A stretch of DNA of 64,000 bases, from contig OU342637.1 of assembly GCA_910589415.1 (NCBI GenBank), positions 25,209,162 to 25,273,161 on the forward strand, given 5' to 3'. The notes beneath the pieces were generated by a model. The model saw nothing but the letters and a program-made list of their open reading frames with translations, did no database searches and was not told where the DNA came from. Below are positions 10,811 through 21,700 of this stretch, in pieces. This stretch comes from Malachius bipustulatus. Lineage: Eukaryota > Arthropoda > Insecta > Coleoptera > Melyridae. Position 1 is the first letter of the stretch. Every line of letters begins with the position of its first letter. A program made the position numbers and the translations under genes.

Positions 10811-10983
10811 GACTGCATCCGTACCTCCATACCTGAGTAGGATGAACCAAATTTGAGCTACATCATTGGGATCTCGAAAACTAAGAGATACGGAATCAGT
10901 TAAATTAGGGCAAAGCTGCTAAATTTTATGGTTATTAAGAATCTGAAAAAAATTCTGGTTATTTTCAGTCGTTCCTAAAATAT

Positions 10984-11504
10984 ACTGAAAAAACTGAAAA
11001 ATCGAAATTTCTTATTTTGGCCATATCTTTTTTATTATTGAAAATTAACAAATTATTTTTTTTAGGCTTACATAGGTCGTCAAAAGCTCTCCATTAGACA
11101 TTCCAAAAATATTCAAGTTCAACTAGATCCCAGAGTTTTCATAGCCAACTTTTGTTTTATTGTGGCCGTTATATTATTTGTTTATGCCCGACGTCGTTTG
11201 GTGATAAAATTTTATTTTTTTTCAAAAAAAAGAAGAAAATTTAGAAGATTTTTTTTATGATAGATTTTTGGTACTTTAAATTTTTTTAATACAGAATGAC
11301 ATGAAAATCCAATATAGCGGCTATAAGAAAAACAAAAGTTGACTATGGAAATACTCTGGGGATCTAGTTGACTTTGAACGATTTTGAAATGTCAGATGGA
11401 TAGCTTTCAACGACTTATGTAAACCTACAAAAAGTAATTCAATAATTTCCAAAAATAAGAAAGAAATGGCAAAAATAAGAAATTTCGATTTTTCAGTTTT
11501 TTCA
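10984..11504. repeat. Foldback element, ~190-bp inverted arms
   Basis: The left arm (10984 to about 11175) and right arm (about 11310-11504) are reverse complements by eye. CTGAAAAAACTGAAAAATCG pairs with the block at 11485-11504; the CTAGATCCCAGAG block pairs with 11355-11370; the AGGCTTACATAGGTCGT block pairs near 11410-11428. The spacer is about 135 bp. The arm ends lack an obvious target-site duplication. The 79-codon minus-strand frame over the right arm is a by-product. Confidence 0.75.
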
Positions 11505-12399
11505 GAAACAGTGCCACATACGGCAAAAAAATAAGGTAACTTTTCTCCACTAAACAACACGACGTATCTATAAAAAATGTCACATTTCTATCAAAGTAAG
11601 GGGCGTATCCAGATCTCCGCCACTGGATACTTTTTTTTTTGGGGAGTGGTAATTAAAATTTTTTGTTGAGAGTATCAAATCGTGTATGTAATTCGATTAT
11701 TAGTACAACAACTATAAAAAATTTCTAGTTATTCTGATCAGCCATTGGTAGATATTAAAAAAATAGTAAAATTTTCGAAGAACTTCAACTAAAAGCACCA
11801 ATGACCCATGTCTACAGGAAATTTATCGCCTCTTTTTGCATTTCCTGCATGCCGTTCAAATTAACTTCAAAGATCTTGAGGAGTGATTTTATACACCTTC
11901 TTCAGCTGATATCTACTGTACCAAAGCCACGATGTATCCAACCAAACTTCATAGTTGCTCTATTGTTCCTATCTGCTGTGTTGGGGACATGGGCACAAAC
12001 AGAAACTTTCAGCTTTTATAAAATGAGGAAGGTCTAGCAGTCTACAACCAGTAATACAGGAACACAATACCTGTGTTTTTAAGTGTAATAATTTTTTCAT
12101 TGAGACCGAAACCACTCAAAATCAGTTGATAAGAAAAATAAGACCCTCACAATAATAGCTTTTAATGATGTTATGGCAGCATTCAATCTCAGACATGATT
12201 TTTTTCCCCAAAGCCTAGTAGATTAAGTTTTCATTTTCTCACATACATCATAAAGCCCGGTCAGACTTAGTAGGTAACATTGCTATAGGTGTGTCCCAGG
12301 ATAAGCGACTTTATAGGTATAAATGCAAAAAAAAAATAAACAAATTTGACTATTTGGAGTCCAGGCCTGCTTAATTAAAAAATTAATTTTACCTTTTTT
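11505..12399. other. Intergenic DNA, nothing recognised
   Basis: AT-rich. Around 12290 there is a GTGTCCCAGGATAA fragment typical of MITE edges, without a visible partner. The 78-codon frame at 11801 has no recognisable family. Confidence 0.35.
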
Positions 12400-12716
12400 T
12401 CATATTTAAAAAAAAATTCATATTTAAACTCTGATAGTCTTGCCACGGTGGTAGCTACTATGTCGAGACTTCATGTATAACCTTGTAAGAGTGGTCCCGA
12501 GTTCGTTGTTGCTATGTTTACGACTGTTTTTTTCTCCTCTTATTGTTTTGATAAACTGGTGTATATGTCATTGTACTCACGCTTCATATCAACATGTGTG
12601 TACAATGTAGTGAATTGCAACGACCTTGTTGTTATTGTCGATTTTTTTACTGTTGGTTTATATTTCAATTTGTTATTTCCTGTAATTGGGTGTATAAATA
12701 CCTGTTGGGAATAAAG

Positions 12717-12757
<41 letters not shown>
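12400..12757 (+). mobile_element. 3' end of a non-LTR retrotransposon with (ATT)n tail
   Basis: The less AT-rich 3'-UTR-like stretch ends in GGGAATAAAG followed directly by about 13 ATT triplets (12717-12757). I-clade and related LINEs end in such triplet tails, often after an AATAAA. No coding sequence survives, so this is a 5'-truncated copy. The left limit is approximate. Confidence 0.5.
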
Positions 12758-12759
<2 letters not shown>

Positions 12760-13170
12760 TTAATAAATCAAGCATGCCTTGACAGGAGCATTTTTACATT
12801 TTCTGTCTAGGTAAAGTAACCTCTTCCTACAAAATATCTAAAAATTTTATTAAAAAAAGTTGGTCAGAATTCTAGTTTCTTCATCTCCCTTTTCTAAAGA
12901 ACGGAAATACCTTGACCTGAATGCTTAGCAGTGGCTTATTCCAAAATCTGTGTCCCAAATGTGTGTAAATTCCAGGACTTAAAATATTGTAGGTATGTCT
13001 TGGAAACTTAAGACTTTAGCACTATACTAAATCAAATTTGGTCAAAAATAAATCAAAATTTTGAATTCTGAGCAATTTTTTATGAAATTTATTGATATTT
13101 CATGCAGAAGAGGTAGGTACTTTCAATTAGTCTAAATTTTAGTAACATAATGTCATATAACTTTAATCTA
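12758..13170. other. Intergenic DNA, nothing recognised
   Basis: AT-rich spacer between a LINE tail and a MITE. No frame or structure of note. Confidence 0.4.
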
Positions 13171-13677
13171 CAGGGCGAGTTTTTTTTTTCAATGTTTAGT
13201 ACAGACATCTGGTAAAGTACTGAGTTAGAGGACGGTTAAATGGGGAAAGAAGTGCGGTTTTATGAGCTGAATTCGAAGCAACTTTTTTTTAATCTTCATG
13301 GGTTCCTAGATATTTGACATAAACTAACGCTTTTATCACCAATAAAACGGCCTTATTTTTTTTATTCATATGTCATTTTTGAGTTAATATAAACAAGTTT
13401 TTTTAAATTAAAAACCGTCTTCTTCATTTACAAAAAAATCATACTATCATAGCCAACTATCACTTACATTTAAAAAAACACAATTTTTTGTTATAACTCA
13501 AAAACGACACGACAAATTAGAAAAGTTATAATGCCGTTTTATTGGTTATAAAATTGTCTAAAACACTTTTCTTTTCTAATGCCCATAATGAAACTGATAT
13601 AAAGAAATTAGAGAAATTTAGTTTGTCACAGGTAGTTTAGGAGATCCCTGTACTTAACATTGAAAAAACGCGCCCTG
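13171..13677. mobile_element. 507-bp TA-flanked foldback MITE (Tc1/mariner-like)
   Basis: TIRs start CAGGGCG at 13171 and end as its reverse complement CGCCCTG at 13677, flanked by TA on both sides (13169-13170 and 13678-13679). TIR similarity continues for about 50 bp (AATGTTNAGTACAG block). Further inside, ACCAATAAAACGGC and GCCGTTTTATTGGT are inverted, as are two GAGTTA/TAACTC blocks, so most of the element can fold back. No transposase. The TA target and CAG start suit the Tc1/mariner superfamily; assignment is inferred. Confidence 0.75.
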
Positions 13678-13679
13678 TA

Positions 13680-14197
13680 CAAGTGTTACTGTTATATAGC
13701 TAGCAAGTCTGGACCAGCCTTAAGCATCATCTGAAAAGTATTTAGGTAAATTTATCATCTTAAAAAATAGGTAGCCACATTTTCTAATCTATGTTGCTAT
13801 AAATAACTCGATTTTCATAGATATTGGTAGCTCTGAAAGAATTTTATTAATTTTTATTTTCAAAGGTCTATTAATGTGCCTTGCCAGGCTACAGGTACCC
13901 ACCAACTCTGACATTTTCAAATCTTCACCCTGTGCACATTCTGTATAAAATAAGTGCCTTGTTTTAACATTAATTAGGCTACATTTATAATGAAAATAAT
14001 AAGAACAAGACTAGACAGTTTGGAAATAAACAATACCATCATCAACAACAATTGATTCTATTAATAATACTCTAGGAATGTACAAAAATCTTCGGTAACA
14101 TCAGATTTGCCTACAATCAAACAAAAGTAACGTCCATTACAATAAATAACAAACACTATATACCAATAACGTAGTATTTAACGCTCGTATACAAATA
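13680..14197. other. Spacer downstream of metaxin
   Basis: Contains the 3' UTR of the minus-strand metaxin gene. I see no canonical AATAAA on the minus strand close to the stop; variant signals such as TATAAA occur near 13985. Nothing else recognised. Confidence 0.4.
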
Positions 14198-15085
14198 TCA
14201 CGCAGTTATTTTAATGATCCCCCTGGAAAGGACGAAATAAACCATGAGCGTGGAAGCACTAACCGCCATCAGAACCACCCCCAAATAAGAAATTTCGTCA
14301 TCGTCCTGCACTTTCGAGCCCTTATCGCTCCTCCGCTTCAAATATTTCGCGTCCGCCTTCAGCTCGGAGAAATATTTCGAATCGATTCGAGTCATCAATC
14401 GAATCAAATTTGGGTAATTCGACAGCAGATTCGAGAGATCACAGGACGGAAGCGGCAGTTTCTTCAGCAGAGTCAGGTAGGAGAAAACGATCACGTCCAG
14501 GGTGACCGGAGAGGAACCGAAGAAATACTCGTTGCCGCCTAAACGAGTGGACAGGGCTGAAAGCGTGTGGCCCGCGGCTTTACAGAAGAAGTTTTTCACC
14601 ACTTCCATGTCTTCAACTAGGGGGTAAATGGAAGATACGAGGTCTTCTGATGAGGTCCTAGATCGCTTTATATAAGAGACGTTATAAAATATCGGTAACG
14701 CTTTCATGTACCATGGATTGGTGAATTCCTCGCTGTTCCTCTTGTCGACCCATAAAGTGAATTTCAAGGCAGGGTCCAATCGTAACGTGACCATATTGAT
14801 GAGAGCGTGAGCCTCGCTCGCTTGCTTCGCACTTAAACCGCAATCGATGTTGTAGTTCTTGCTCTTCAGGTGGCTCAGGATTCGGTCGAATGTTTGGTAG
14901 GTGTCGTTCTCGTCGACCAAGCTGGGTACGTTGCGAAATAAACAGGAATGAAGCGAACTTAACACTTTTACCTGAAGCGGCACTTTGGCTATTCTGGCGT
15001 AGAGTATTGATTTTACACATTCGACGTCCATTGAGATTACTCCGTAGTCGCCGTCGTAGACGTTCAACAGCATTTTCTCACCCAT
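14198..15085 (-). CDS. Mtx1: Metaxin-1-like mitochondrial outer membrane protein
   Basis: Intronless, 295 residues, starting at the ATG at 15085 (MGEKMLLNVYDGD). Metaxins sit on the outer mitochondrial membrane, work with the SAM50 complex in inserting beta-barrel proteins, and link mitochondria to transport adaptors. The layout fits: an N-terminal thioredoxin-like GST domain (about 1-80, with LYARIAKVPLQV and a PSLV turn), an LSAKQASEAHAL helix near 84-95, a FTLWVD block near 109-114, and a C-terminal GST domain (about 165-235) with LSTRLGGNEYFFG and TLDVIVFSYL, the hallmark metaxin signature. It ends with a hydrophobic tail anchor at about 266-287 and a short lysine-bearing end. Metaxin-1 is usually about 300-320 residues, so it is complete. 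Lack of introns could mean a retrocopy, but the frame is intact and a promoter-like motif lies upstream. Confidence 0.88.
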   Translation of the reverse strand: MGEKMLLNVYDGDYGVISMDVECVKSILYARIAKVPLQVKVLSSLHSCLFRNVPSLVDENDTYQTFDRILSHLKSKNYNIDCGLSAKQASEAHALINMVTLRLDPALKFTLWVDKRNSEEFTNPWYMKALPIFYNVSYIKRSRTSSEDLVSSIYPLVEDMEVVKNFFCKAAGHTLSALSTRLGGNEYFFGSSPVTLDVIVFSYLTLLKKLPLPSCDLSNLLSNYPNLIRLMTRIDSKYFSELKADAKYLKRRSDKGSKVQDDDEISYLGVVLMAVSASTLMVYFVLSRGIIKITA

Positions 15086-15235
15086 TTTTCAGTCTTTTTC
15101 TTTGTATCAACGTAGTAGCAGATAAATATTTATATTTTGAGAAATTATTAACAAAATTGCGGTGTTTCTATTCTTGTAAACTGTGATGTAAAATGTATAT
15201 GAAATTGTATGGTTATGGTTGGTATAATTTGACAG

Positions 15236-15247
15236 ACGCATGCGCGT
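15236..15247. promoter_or_regulatory. NRF1/Ewg-like palindrome upstream of metaxin
   Basis: ACGCATGCGCGT, about 150 bp upstream of the metaxin ATG, resembles the GCGCATGCGC site bound by NRF1 (Ewg in flies), a regulator of nuclear genes for mitochondrial proteins. It stands out in AT-rich surroundings. Match is by eye and not perfect. Confidence 0.4.
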
Positions 15248-16196
15248 TGTGGATTTTTATCTCGGTATCGAATTTCTGTGTACGAAACACTTCTTTTTCT
15301 TTTCAAGAAATCTGGCCTGATGGTATACGCATCAGGTCAGTAACCAGACAAAGCAACTAACAAAATCAATAATGAACAGATAGATTAGGTAATTATTATT
15401 ATAATATAATGGCTGCAACATAATATTATAATTTAAATTATAATAATAAATAATACCGTGTTGTGTGGATAATAATAATGTCAGCAACAATATTGTTATT
15501 AATATTCTTATAATTATTATTGCGCACCAGATTGCGCACTCGTCAGACGACTTTCTGACGACATGAGCGTGCCGATACAATTTTTATAAGGTCGTTTTGC
15601 TTATCGTTATGCTACATTATGAGTCAATACGAGTTTACCCATAATGTAACAAATACAAGTAACTAAATATACATAGGGTTACATTTTTAGAAAACCACCA
15701 AAACGGTAAAAATCTGGTGTTTCCAAATTTTTCTTCTACAGTGTGTTCACGGATTATGAAGAGAAAAAACTTTTCTAATATCCGTTTTACGGAAAAAAGT
15801 CAATCTTTGTAAAAAATTGTGCTTTTAGAGAAACCCAGAAACCATACTTGGATTTTCGCTTGGAAGTACATACATGGTGACGTATTAAATACTAAAACTT
15901 TTTAAATATTCATTTTAAGCAAAAATTATTTATAAAATGTTCTGCTTCTCAAGAACCTTCAGAAACCAGACTAAAATATGAGATATAGCTACAGAGTGTT
16001 ATAACATAACAAGTAGTCAGAATTTTACATAAAAAAGAAACAAAAAAAAAAGAAAAGAAAGGTAAAAATAAAACAAAAACGATGAATAGAATAGAATTTA
16101 TTGTATTTTAAACCTATCGGTTAAACAAAAACAACGTCACTCCACTCTGCCACCTATGATACAATGACGTACAAGATAAGACACTGGGCGGTCTTA
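15248..16196. other. Intergenic DNA with low-complexity tracts
   Basis: AAT/ATT-rich low complexity at about 15385-15530. The remainder is AT-rich without recognisable genes. Confidence 0.4.
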
Positions 16197-17567
16197 AGGC
16201 CCCTTCACATTCGACGTACAGCGATAACGTAACCACAAGATTCAGTGCTATGTTACCTTATGACTGGTGCTACATAAGAAAAAACTTATGTTTACGGTTA
16301 CGTCACGTACTGGGGCCGACGCAATCCTTTTACGTAATGTGGCAGAGCCAGGATAGTCACGGTAATTTTTTGGCATAGTTACTAAGTTTTGAAAAGGAAA
16401 TAAATGATAATTAAAATTACATGTTTTACTTGATCAGAAGTCACTGAAATTGCACAATTTCGAAATACTGCATATTTAATTTTTAAGCAAAATTAAGCGT
16501 TTTGAACGAAAAGCAAACAATGAAGAAACAACCACCACCGCGGCAAAAATTTAATGACGCTAGCTGAATTTTTTAATGTAACGCTGACTGCAGAACGATT
16601 GGTAAACTGGAACAACTCGCATGGTTGTCATTTCCCTGTCAGAATGCACCTTGCTTTTGTTTACCTACGTCAAGTACCTGGACGAACGGTAAATAAAAGT
16701 CAAAGTGGCAACACTCCAGTGAAAATCACATTTCGAAACCCGAGAAAGAGTAACTGATTTGGAAAGAGGTTTAGAAACCAAAAAGTTAGTGGTTTTTCGG
16801 GGACCGAAGAGGACGGCCAGGGCGTTCGCGCGAGAATTTAAAGTAAACGCGAGTGAGTGATTTCTGGCTTTACGGGGAGATACCCAGCAGAGCTGCAGTC
16901 TTTTTTTCTAAAATTAATTTTTTCTGTTAAACTTTGCATATCAGTTTTATAATCGAAATTTAGTAGTAGATAATGAAATAATTAAGTTGATATCTCAGTA
17001 TAGTGTATTTTTATTTTTATTTTAGTAAATAATTTTAATCATAACTTTGGTGTTCATATTTATCACCCTTGACCACCCTAACACTGAATTTCACATAAAG
17101 AGGGCTCTACTCTTAGCAGCCCCCGAATCTACGTGCCTCACACCTCTCTGACCACTATCATTGGCAAACCGCTCGGCCCACTTGATAGCGGTCCAACCCC
17201 TTGACAGCCAGAAAGAAGGTGAGTCTACAAAAACTGGTGTCAAGAGGGTAGGCACCCGCCACAGTAAAGTTGAAATATTTCAATATTATGGTTACGTTTA
17301 CGGAAAATAAATTGATATCTCCCAACTGCGCATACTCCTTCGATTCTCTAACCTAAATTATTATTTGCGTTGGTAGAAGTTTTTGGGAAAGATGTAGGTA
17401 GACAACAAAGTAATCGTATAACATATCGTTATTCGTTAATATGTTAATTATTACAATTATTTATGTTTTGTTGTTAATTAACGTTTATGTTCAATGTGGA
17501 CAGGGAGGTTAATATTACGACTTTCGTTGCGCTTCCGTTTACGTTTACGTCGAATGTGAAGGGGCTT
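16197..17567. mobile_element. 1.37-kb TIR element, TTA-flanked (PIF/Harbinger-like)
   Basis: The left end AGGCCCCTTCACATTCGACG (from 16197) and the reverse complement of the right end (AAGCCCCTTCACATTCGACG, ending 17567) match over about 22 bp with one mismatch. Each is flanked by TTA (16194-16196 and 17568-17570), consistent with a 3-bp TTA/TWA target duplication as in PIF/Harbinger elements. Subterminal regions are rich in TTACGTTTACG and GTAACC motifs on both sides. The interior (16500-16870 less AT-rich) holds only a 67-codon frame of no known family, so it is non-autonomous. A hAT origin is less likely because no 8-bp duplication is seen. Confidence 0.65.
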
Positions 17568-17570
17568 TTA

Positions 17571-18111
17571 GTTTCGTCAAATCGGCGCAATGACGTCAGT
17601 GGATCTCATAAGCGCGCGAAATTTGAATTTGAGTTGTGCATGGATGAATTCCGCGTTTGAAGGTTTCCTTTCAAACAATTCTATTTTTCACTTCAAGGAT
17701 AAAAAAAAAACAATACTAATTCAATGCAATAATGCAATGAGAGCAAAATAGGTAATGAAATATGAATAATTATACATATATTATATCTAATATAATTTTT
17801 ATTAAGACAATATTTTTTGTCCAATTATTCGTAAAAAAGATATTTCGTATTTTGTTCAACATGCACGCGTTTCGCGTTGTCATATGCCTTCGTAAAAACG
17901 AAAAAATATCACATTTATCACATTATCGGTCTTATATTTCGCTCTTTTATCGCTATTACAATAATTGTACAGAGCATTGTTCAACAGTTTTTTTTTATAT
18001 CAATAATATTAATGCCCAAAATAAACTAATTATTATTAAAACACTATACATTTCCAAATACCTTAAACTAGGTATTTGACATTTTCTAAATTCAATGCTA
18101 TTCTGTTAGAT
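17571..18111. other. Intergenic DNA, nothing recognised
   Basis: AT-rich. The 105-codon frame at 17762-18079 is Ile/Tyr/Phe-rich low-complexity translation, typical of chance ORFs in such DNA. Confidence 0.4.
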
Positions 18112-18790
18112 CAATTAGAGTGCCTGTATTACCGACACTGACGCTTATTACATATAGCGTGTTCCGATTAAAGGTAAATTTTACCAGTAAATTTTGAGGG
18201 TTCCTTGACGTCTGTAAAATTTCGGAACGCTGCTGGTAAACAACGGAGGTAAATATAAATAATTTTGAGGTTAAATAAGTGACCTGTGATCTGATGGTCA
18301 TTATTTACTCATTACATTTTCTACATTTTAGCCGTGCGTGCCTGCTCGTGTTGTTACCAAAACGTGCCAAATTGCATACAAATAGCGTGTTTCACATCGA
18401 ATTTGAAGAGCAAGTGCAAACCATAAACAAAAAACAAAGCACAGGGATATGAATATGCAACAACCAAAAAGCACAGTATAGAATCAAAAAGCAACGAACC
18501 GCGCGGGAATTATTGAAGTTAAGGGAATTCTGGTCAACTCAAACGTCATTACTATCAATAGTGCCAATAGTGTCATATTTACCAAAATTTACCGGGCTCC
18601 TGCACTCGGTAAATTTCTGTTAAATTTACCACGTCCCGTTTTATAATTTGACAGCGGTAAATTTTACAATTTTGTCATTATTGATAATTCCGGAACAAAT
18701 TTTGGTAAATTTGGTAAAATTTACTCTAAATCGGAACACGCTTATAGTAAGCGTTGGTGTCGATAATACAGAGTTACTCTAGATCGAATG
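18112..18790. repeat. Foldback element with ~90-bp inverted ends
   Basis: The left end (18112-18205) and right end (18680-18790) are imperfect inverted repeats. Left: TACCGACACTGACGCTTA, then TAGCGTGTTCCGATT, then GGTAAATTTTACC. Right, reversed: TATCGACACCAACGCTTA, TAAGCGTGTTCCGATT, GTAAATTTTACC. Inside, AAATTTACC/GGTAAATTT motifs recur many times in both orientations. No coding frame. Outer ends contain GATC-bearing variants with no clean target duplication. Confidence 0.7.
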
Positions 18791-21700
18791 AGAAAGTGAC
18801 GGTTAGAGGTCCGGTGACGTCGTCGAACCTGCGCAATATCATATCTTGTAAAGTTTAATGTATCATAGCCGCCACCCATCTCTACATACAATTTTTATGC
18901 ATTTTTTCAGAAGTCGCCTTAGACTTTAAGAATATAGTCCAGATTGATTACCTTCATTTATACGGGCGTTATTTGTCCATGTTAGCATTTTGGTAAAAAT
19001 GGATTAATAGGCTTGTTCTTGTCCATTACTCAGCGAGATTACCTGATATCACGCCACTATTTTCTTATGGGACATTTGAAACAAAAGGTCTATCAGAATG
19101 ATCTTCAACATAACTAAGATTCACTGAAAACAAGGATAAGCAATAACGCCGTAGAAGTAGTAAAACAACCTGCAACTGTAGAGGACCTAACATCTCTATT
19201 TCAGGAAAAAAGAGACGACTTGACACCAACGAATTCCCGGAACGCTTTCCAGAACTGTTAATCCAAATCTTATAAATACTTTATAAATGTAGACCTAGAA
19301 TGATATACAGACTGTGAGCATGTGGGGTGCTTTGTATAGGTACATAGGTACATAGATTGAATGCGTTAAATAAATAGAAACTGTGTTTACAAATAAATAT
19401 CAGTACTATAAGTGCTTTAAATAAATAATACTTAGTATTAAGTTTAAGTGTAAATAACTCTCCTCATTCAAGAGGCTTAAGACGAAAAATCCGTTAACCT
19501 ATACACAACTGATACGTCCCTAATCTTCATCTATCGCTTCGCGCTTGAAAATAGCCAATAATTATTTAAAAACGTACATTGTGGGTACCAGAACTGGCAG
19601 CTAAACAAGATAAATAATAATAAATAAAGTCTCAAGAACGATTATATCAAAGTAAGTACTCACAAGAAAGCGACCAACAATTCAACATAGTTTCAACATT
19701 TTAAGCACCCCATTACTGAGAGAACTCGCAAGGTGAACTGATAGCCAACGGTCGACCTTTTATGGAGTTTTACGGTCCCGGGTCCAGTTGCAGTTCTCAA
19801 GCAATTTGTTGGTTGTCTGGCTGGAGCGTGTAACTTAGAACTTACCTCCAAGCGTGCCGCTCCCGGATCGCAAACCGTTTACATTCGCAGGCCGTAACAA
19901 TTCACCGCTCCAGCTCTTACAACGAGACCATAATCGTTAATGCCAAAAACACCGCGAAAATTGTTTAAGGAGATCCTGGACGGTAAATCCCTTTACAGTA
20001 ATTTTTTTTTGTAACAATAATAATTGCAATGTAATCTAAATTTAAACCTATGTTTATACAATCAAGATTGTTTCTAAATCTAAAAGCTACTATTATAAGA
20101 GAATCAGTTTTATATAGATCGAGTTTTGATAGCAGACCGTCTTAAAATTTAGTTCGAGAGCATGAAGAAATTTTAGATAAACAAGCTTGATGATGCTTTA
20201 ATTATCTTCATTACCGGGGAAACAAAAGCAAAATTGCATTGCTCGGGAGTTTCAGTGACTATAAAAAAACCTATTTCAGGGAGAAAGTTCCAAAGTTAGC
20301 ACAGCAGCTTTCGGCAAGACTAAAAACTAAAGCCATTACATTTTAACAACCTTAGAATTATGTGCAATAACGGCCTTTAGACAAGTTATTTAGATCAATT
20401 AAAAGTTAAGTAATGGATTTTCGCAACTTCTTGGTGCAAATGAAGTTCTCTGTCTCGTATATTTAATTTCAACTTTCGGCCTAACTTTAACACGGCAACT
20501 TCACACTCGTTGTAGAGTTCTTGATGCGTGTATACTTGGAACTTCTAAAGTGAACATGCCCGGAGTTTTTGCCCTGTAATTAATTCAATTCTTCCATGGA
20601 TTAAATTCATTTTCAACCGCTAATCAAAATAATTGTTTCGCGATTTAATCAGTCCATTCATACCTCCTAAATATACCACAAAATGACACAAAATCGTGCT
20701 AGTATTGTTTTGAAATCGATTAAGCTCATATTATAATTCCATCTTTCCTTATGGAATTTATCCTTTACTTGCACGACCCTTGTTGTACATCCCTATAACA
20801 TAATGGTTTTTAGGACATTTTTAGTTGAAGACTTCCGCATCTCCTGCACGGGTTACAGTGGTTCGCCCAGTGGTACAATAATCAAAAACTATAATAATAA
20901 TTATTAATCCTGTCTATTATTTCCCGGTGTATCCTGTACCCTGGTCCTTCGTCCAGATTTCGAACAAGCTTTCGGTCTTACAAGCCGACCTATTAAAAAT
21001 TCCTAATTAACATCAACCCCCATCTCGGATTGATTCCCCATTTATAAGGGAATCATACATTTTGGACCTTTGAGCCGGATCCATCAGTAGAGGTATATTT
21101 TCTCTTCATAGTTTATTCTCCCTGGACTGCCCCAATTTTCGAGAGCATGTGAGCGTAGAACACCATAATACGATTTGGGGGAGGAGAGAATGGTGTCTTT
21201 TGTAACCATTTCTTCAATCTCTAGCCGTTAGAGATTCCTGTCGTACCGAGTCTTCATTTTGTGCATTCAGGATCAGGGAGGAGACTGATGGCGGTTCGAA
21301 AAAACCGAAATTTTCTCTCTCTCACAAAGAGTTTGATTCTCCAACTTTCCGAGCCCATGTGGGCAACTCGGAACGGGTGACTTTCCTCCCCCTCCATGAA
21401 AATATTTACATCCTTTAATCCTTTCCTAGCCAGCTGGGGCATCGTTCCGCGCATCATCGCTCCCCCCTCCCTGCCCCACTATTAGAACCCAAAATTTTAT
21501 TAAAAGTAAGATACAAAATTCAACAATTCGTATCCCAAAAAGATTTCAATATCAGATTCGCCGTCGCTTAAACTATTAGAATCCAAACTTTTACATAAAA
21601 AAAATCGCGACCAAATTTTAAAAAATAATTTTTTCTGGTAGTCCTTTGTTGCATCCCATTTTTTACTTCACATTTTCTACTTCCTTTCAATTCTGTCTTT

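Noticed and set aside
14682..15186. 112-codon minus and 98-codon plus frames over metaxin
   Set aside because: Overlap the metaxin frame in other phases. No domain.
15385..15530. Possible CRISPR or ordered repeat array
   Set aside because: Just AAT/ATT low complexity; no regular spacer pattern. No CRISPR-like array anywhere in the window.
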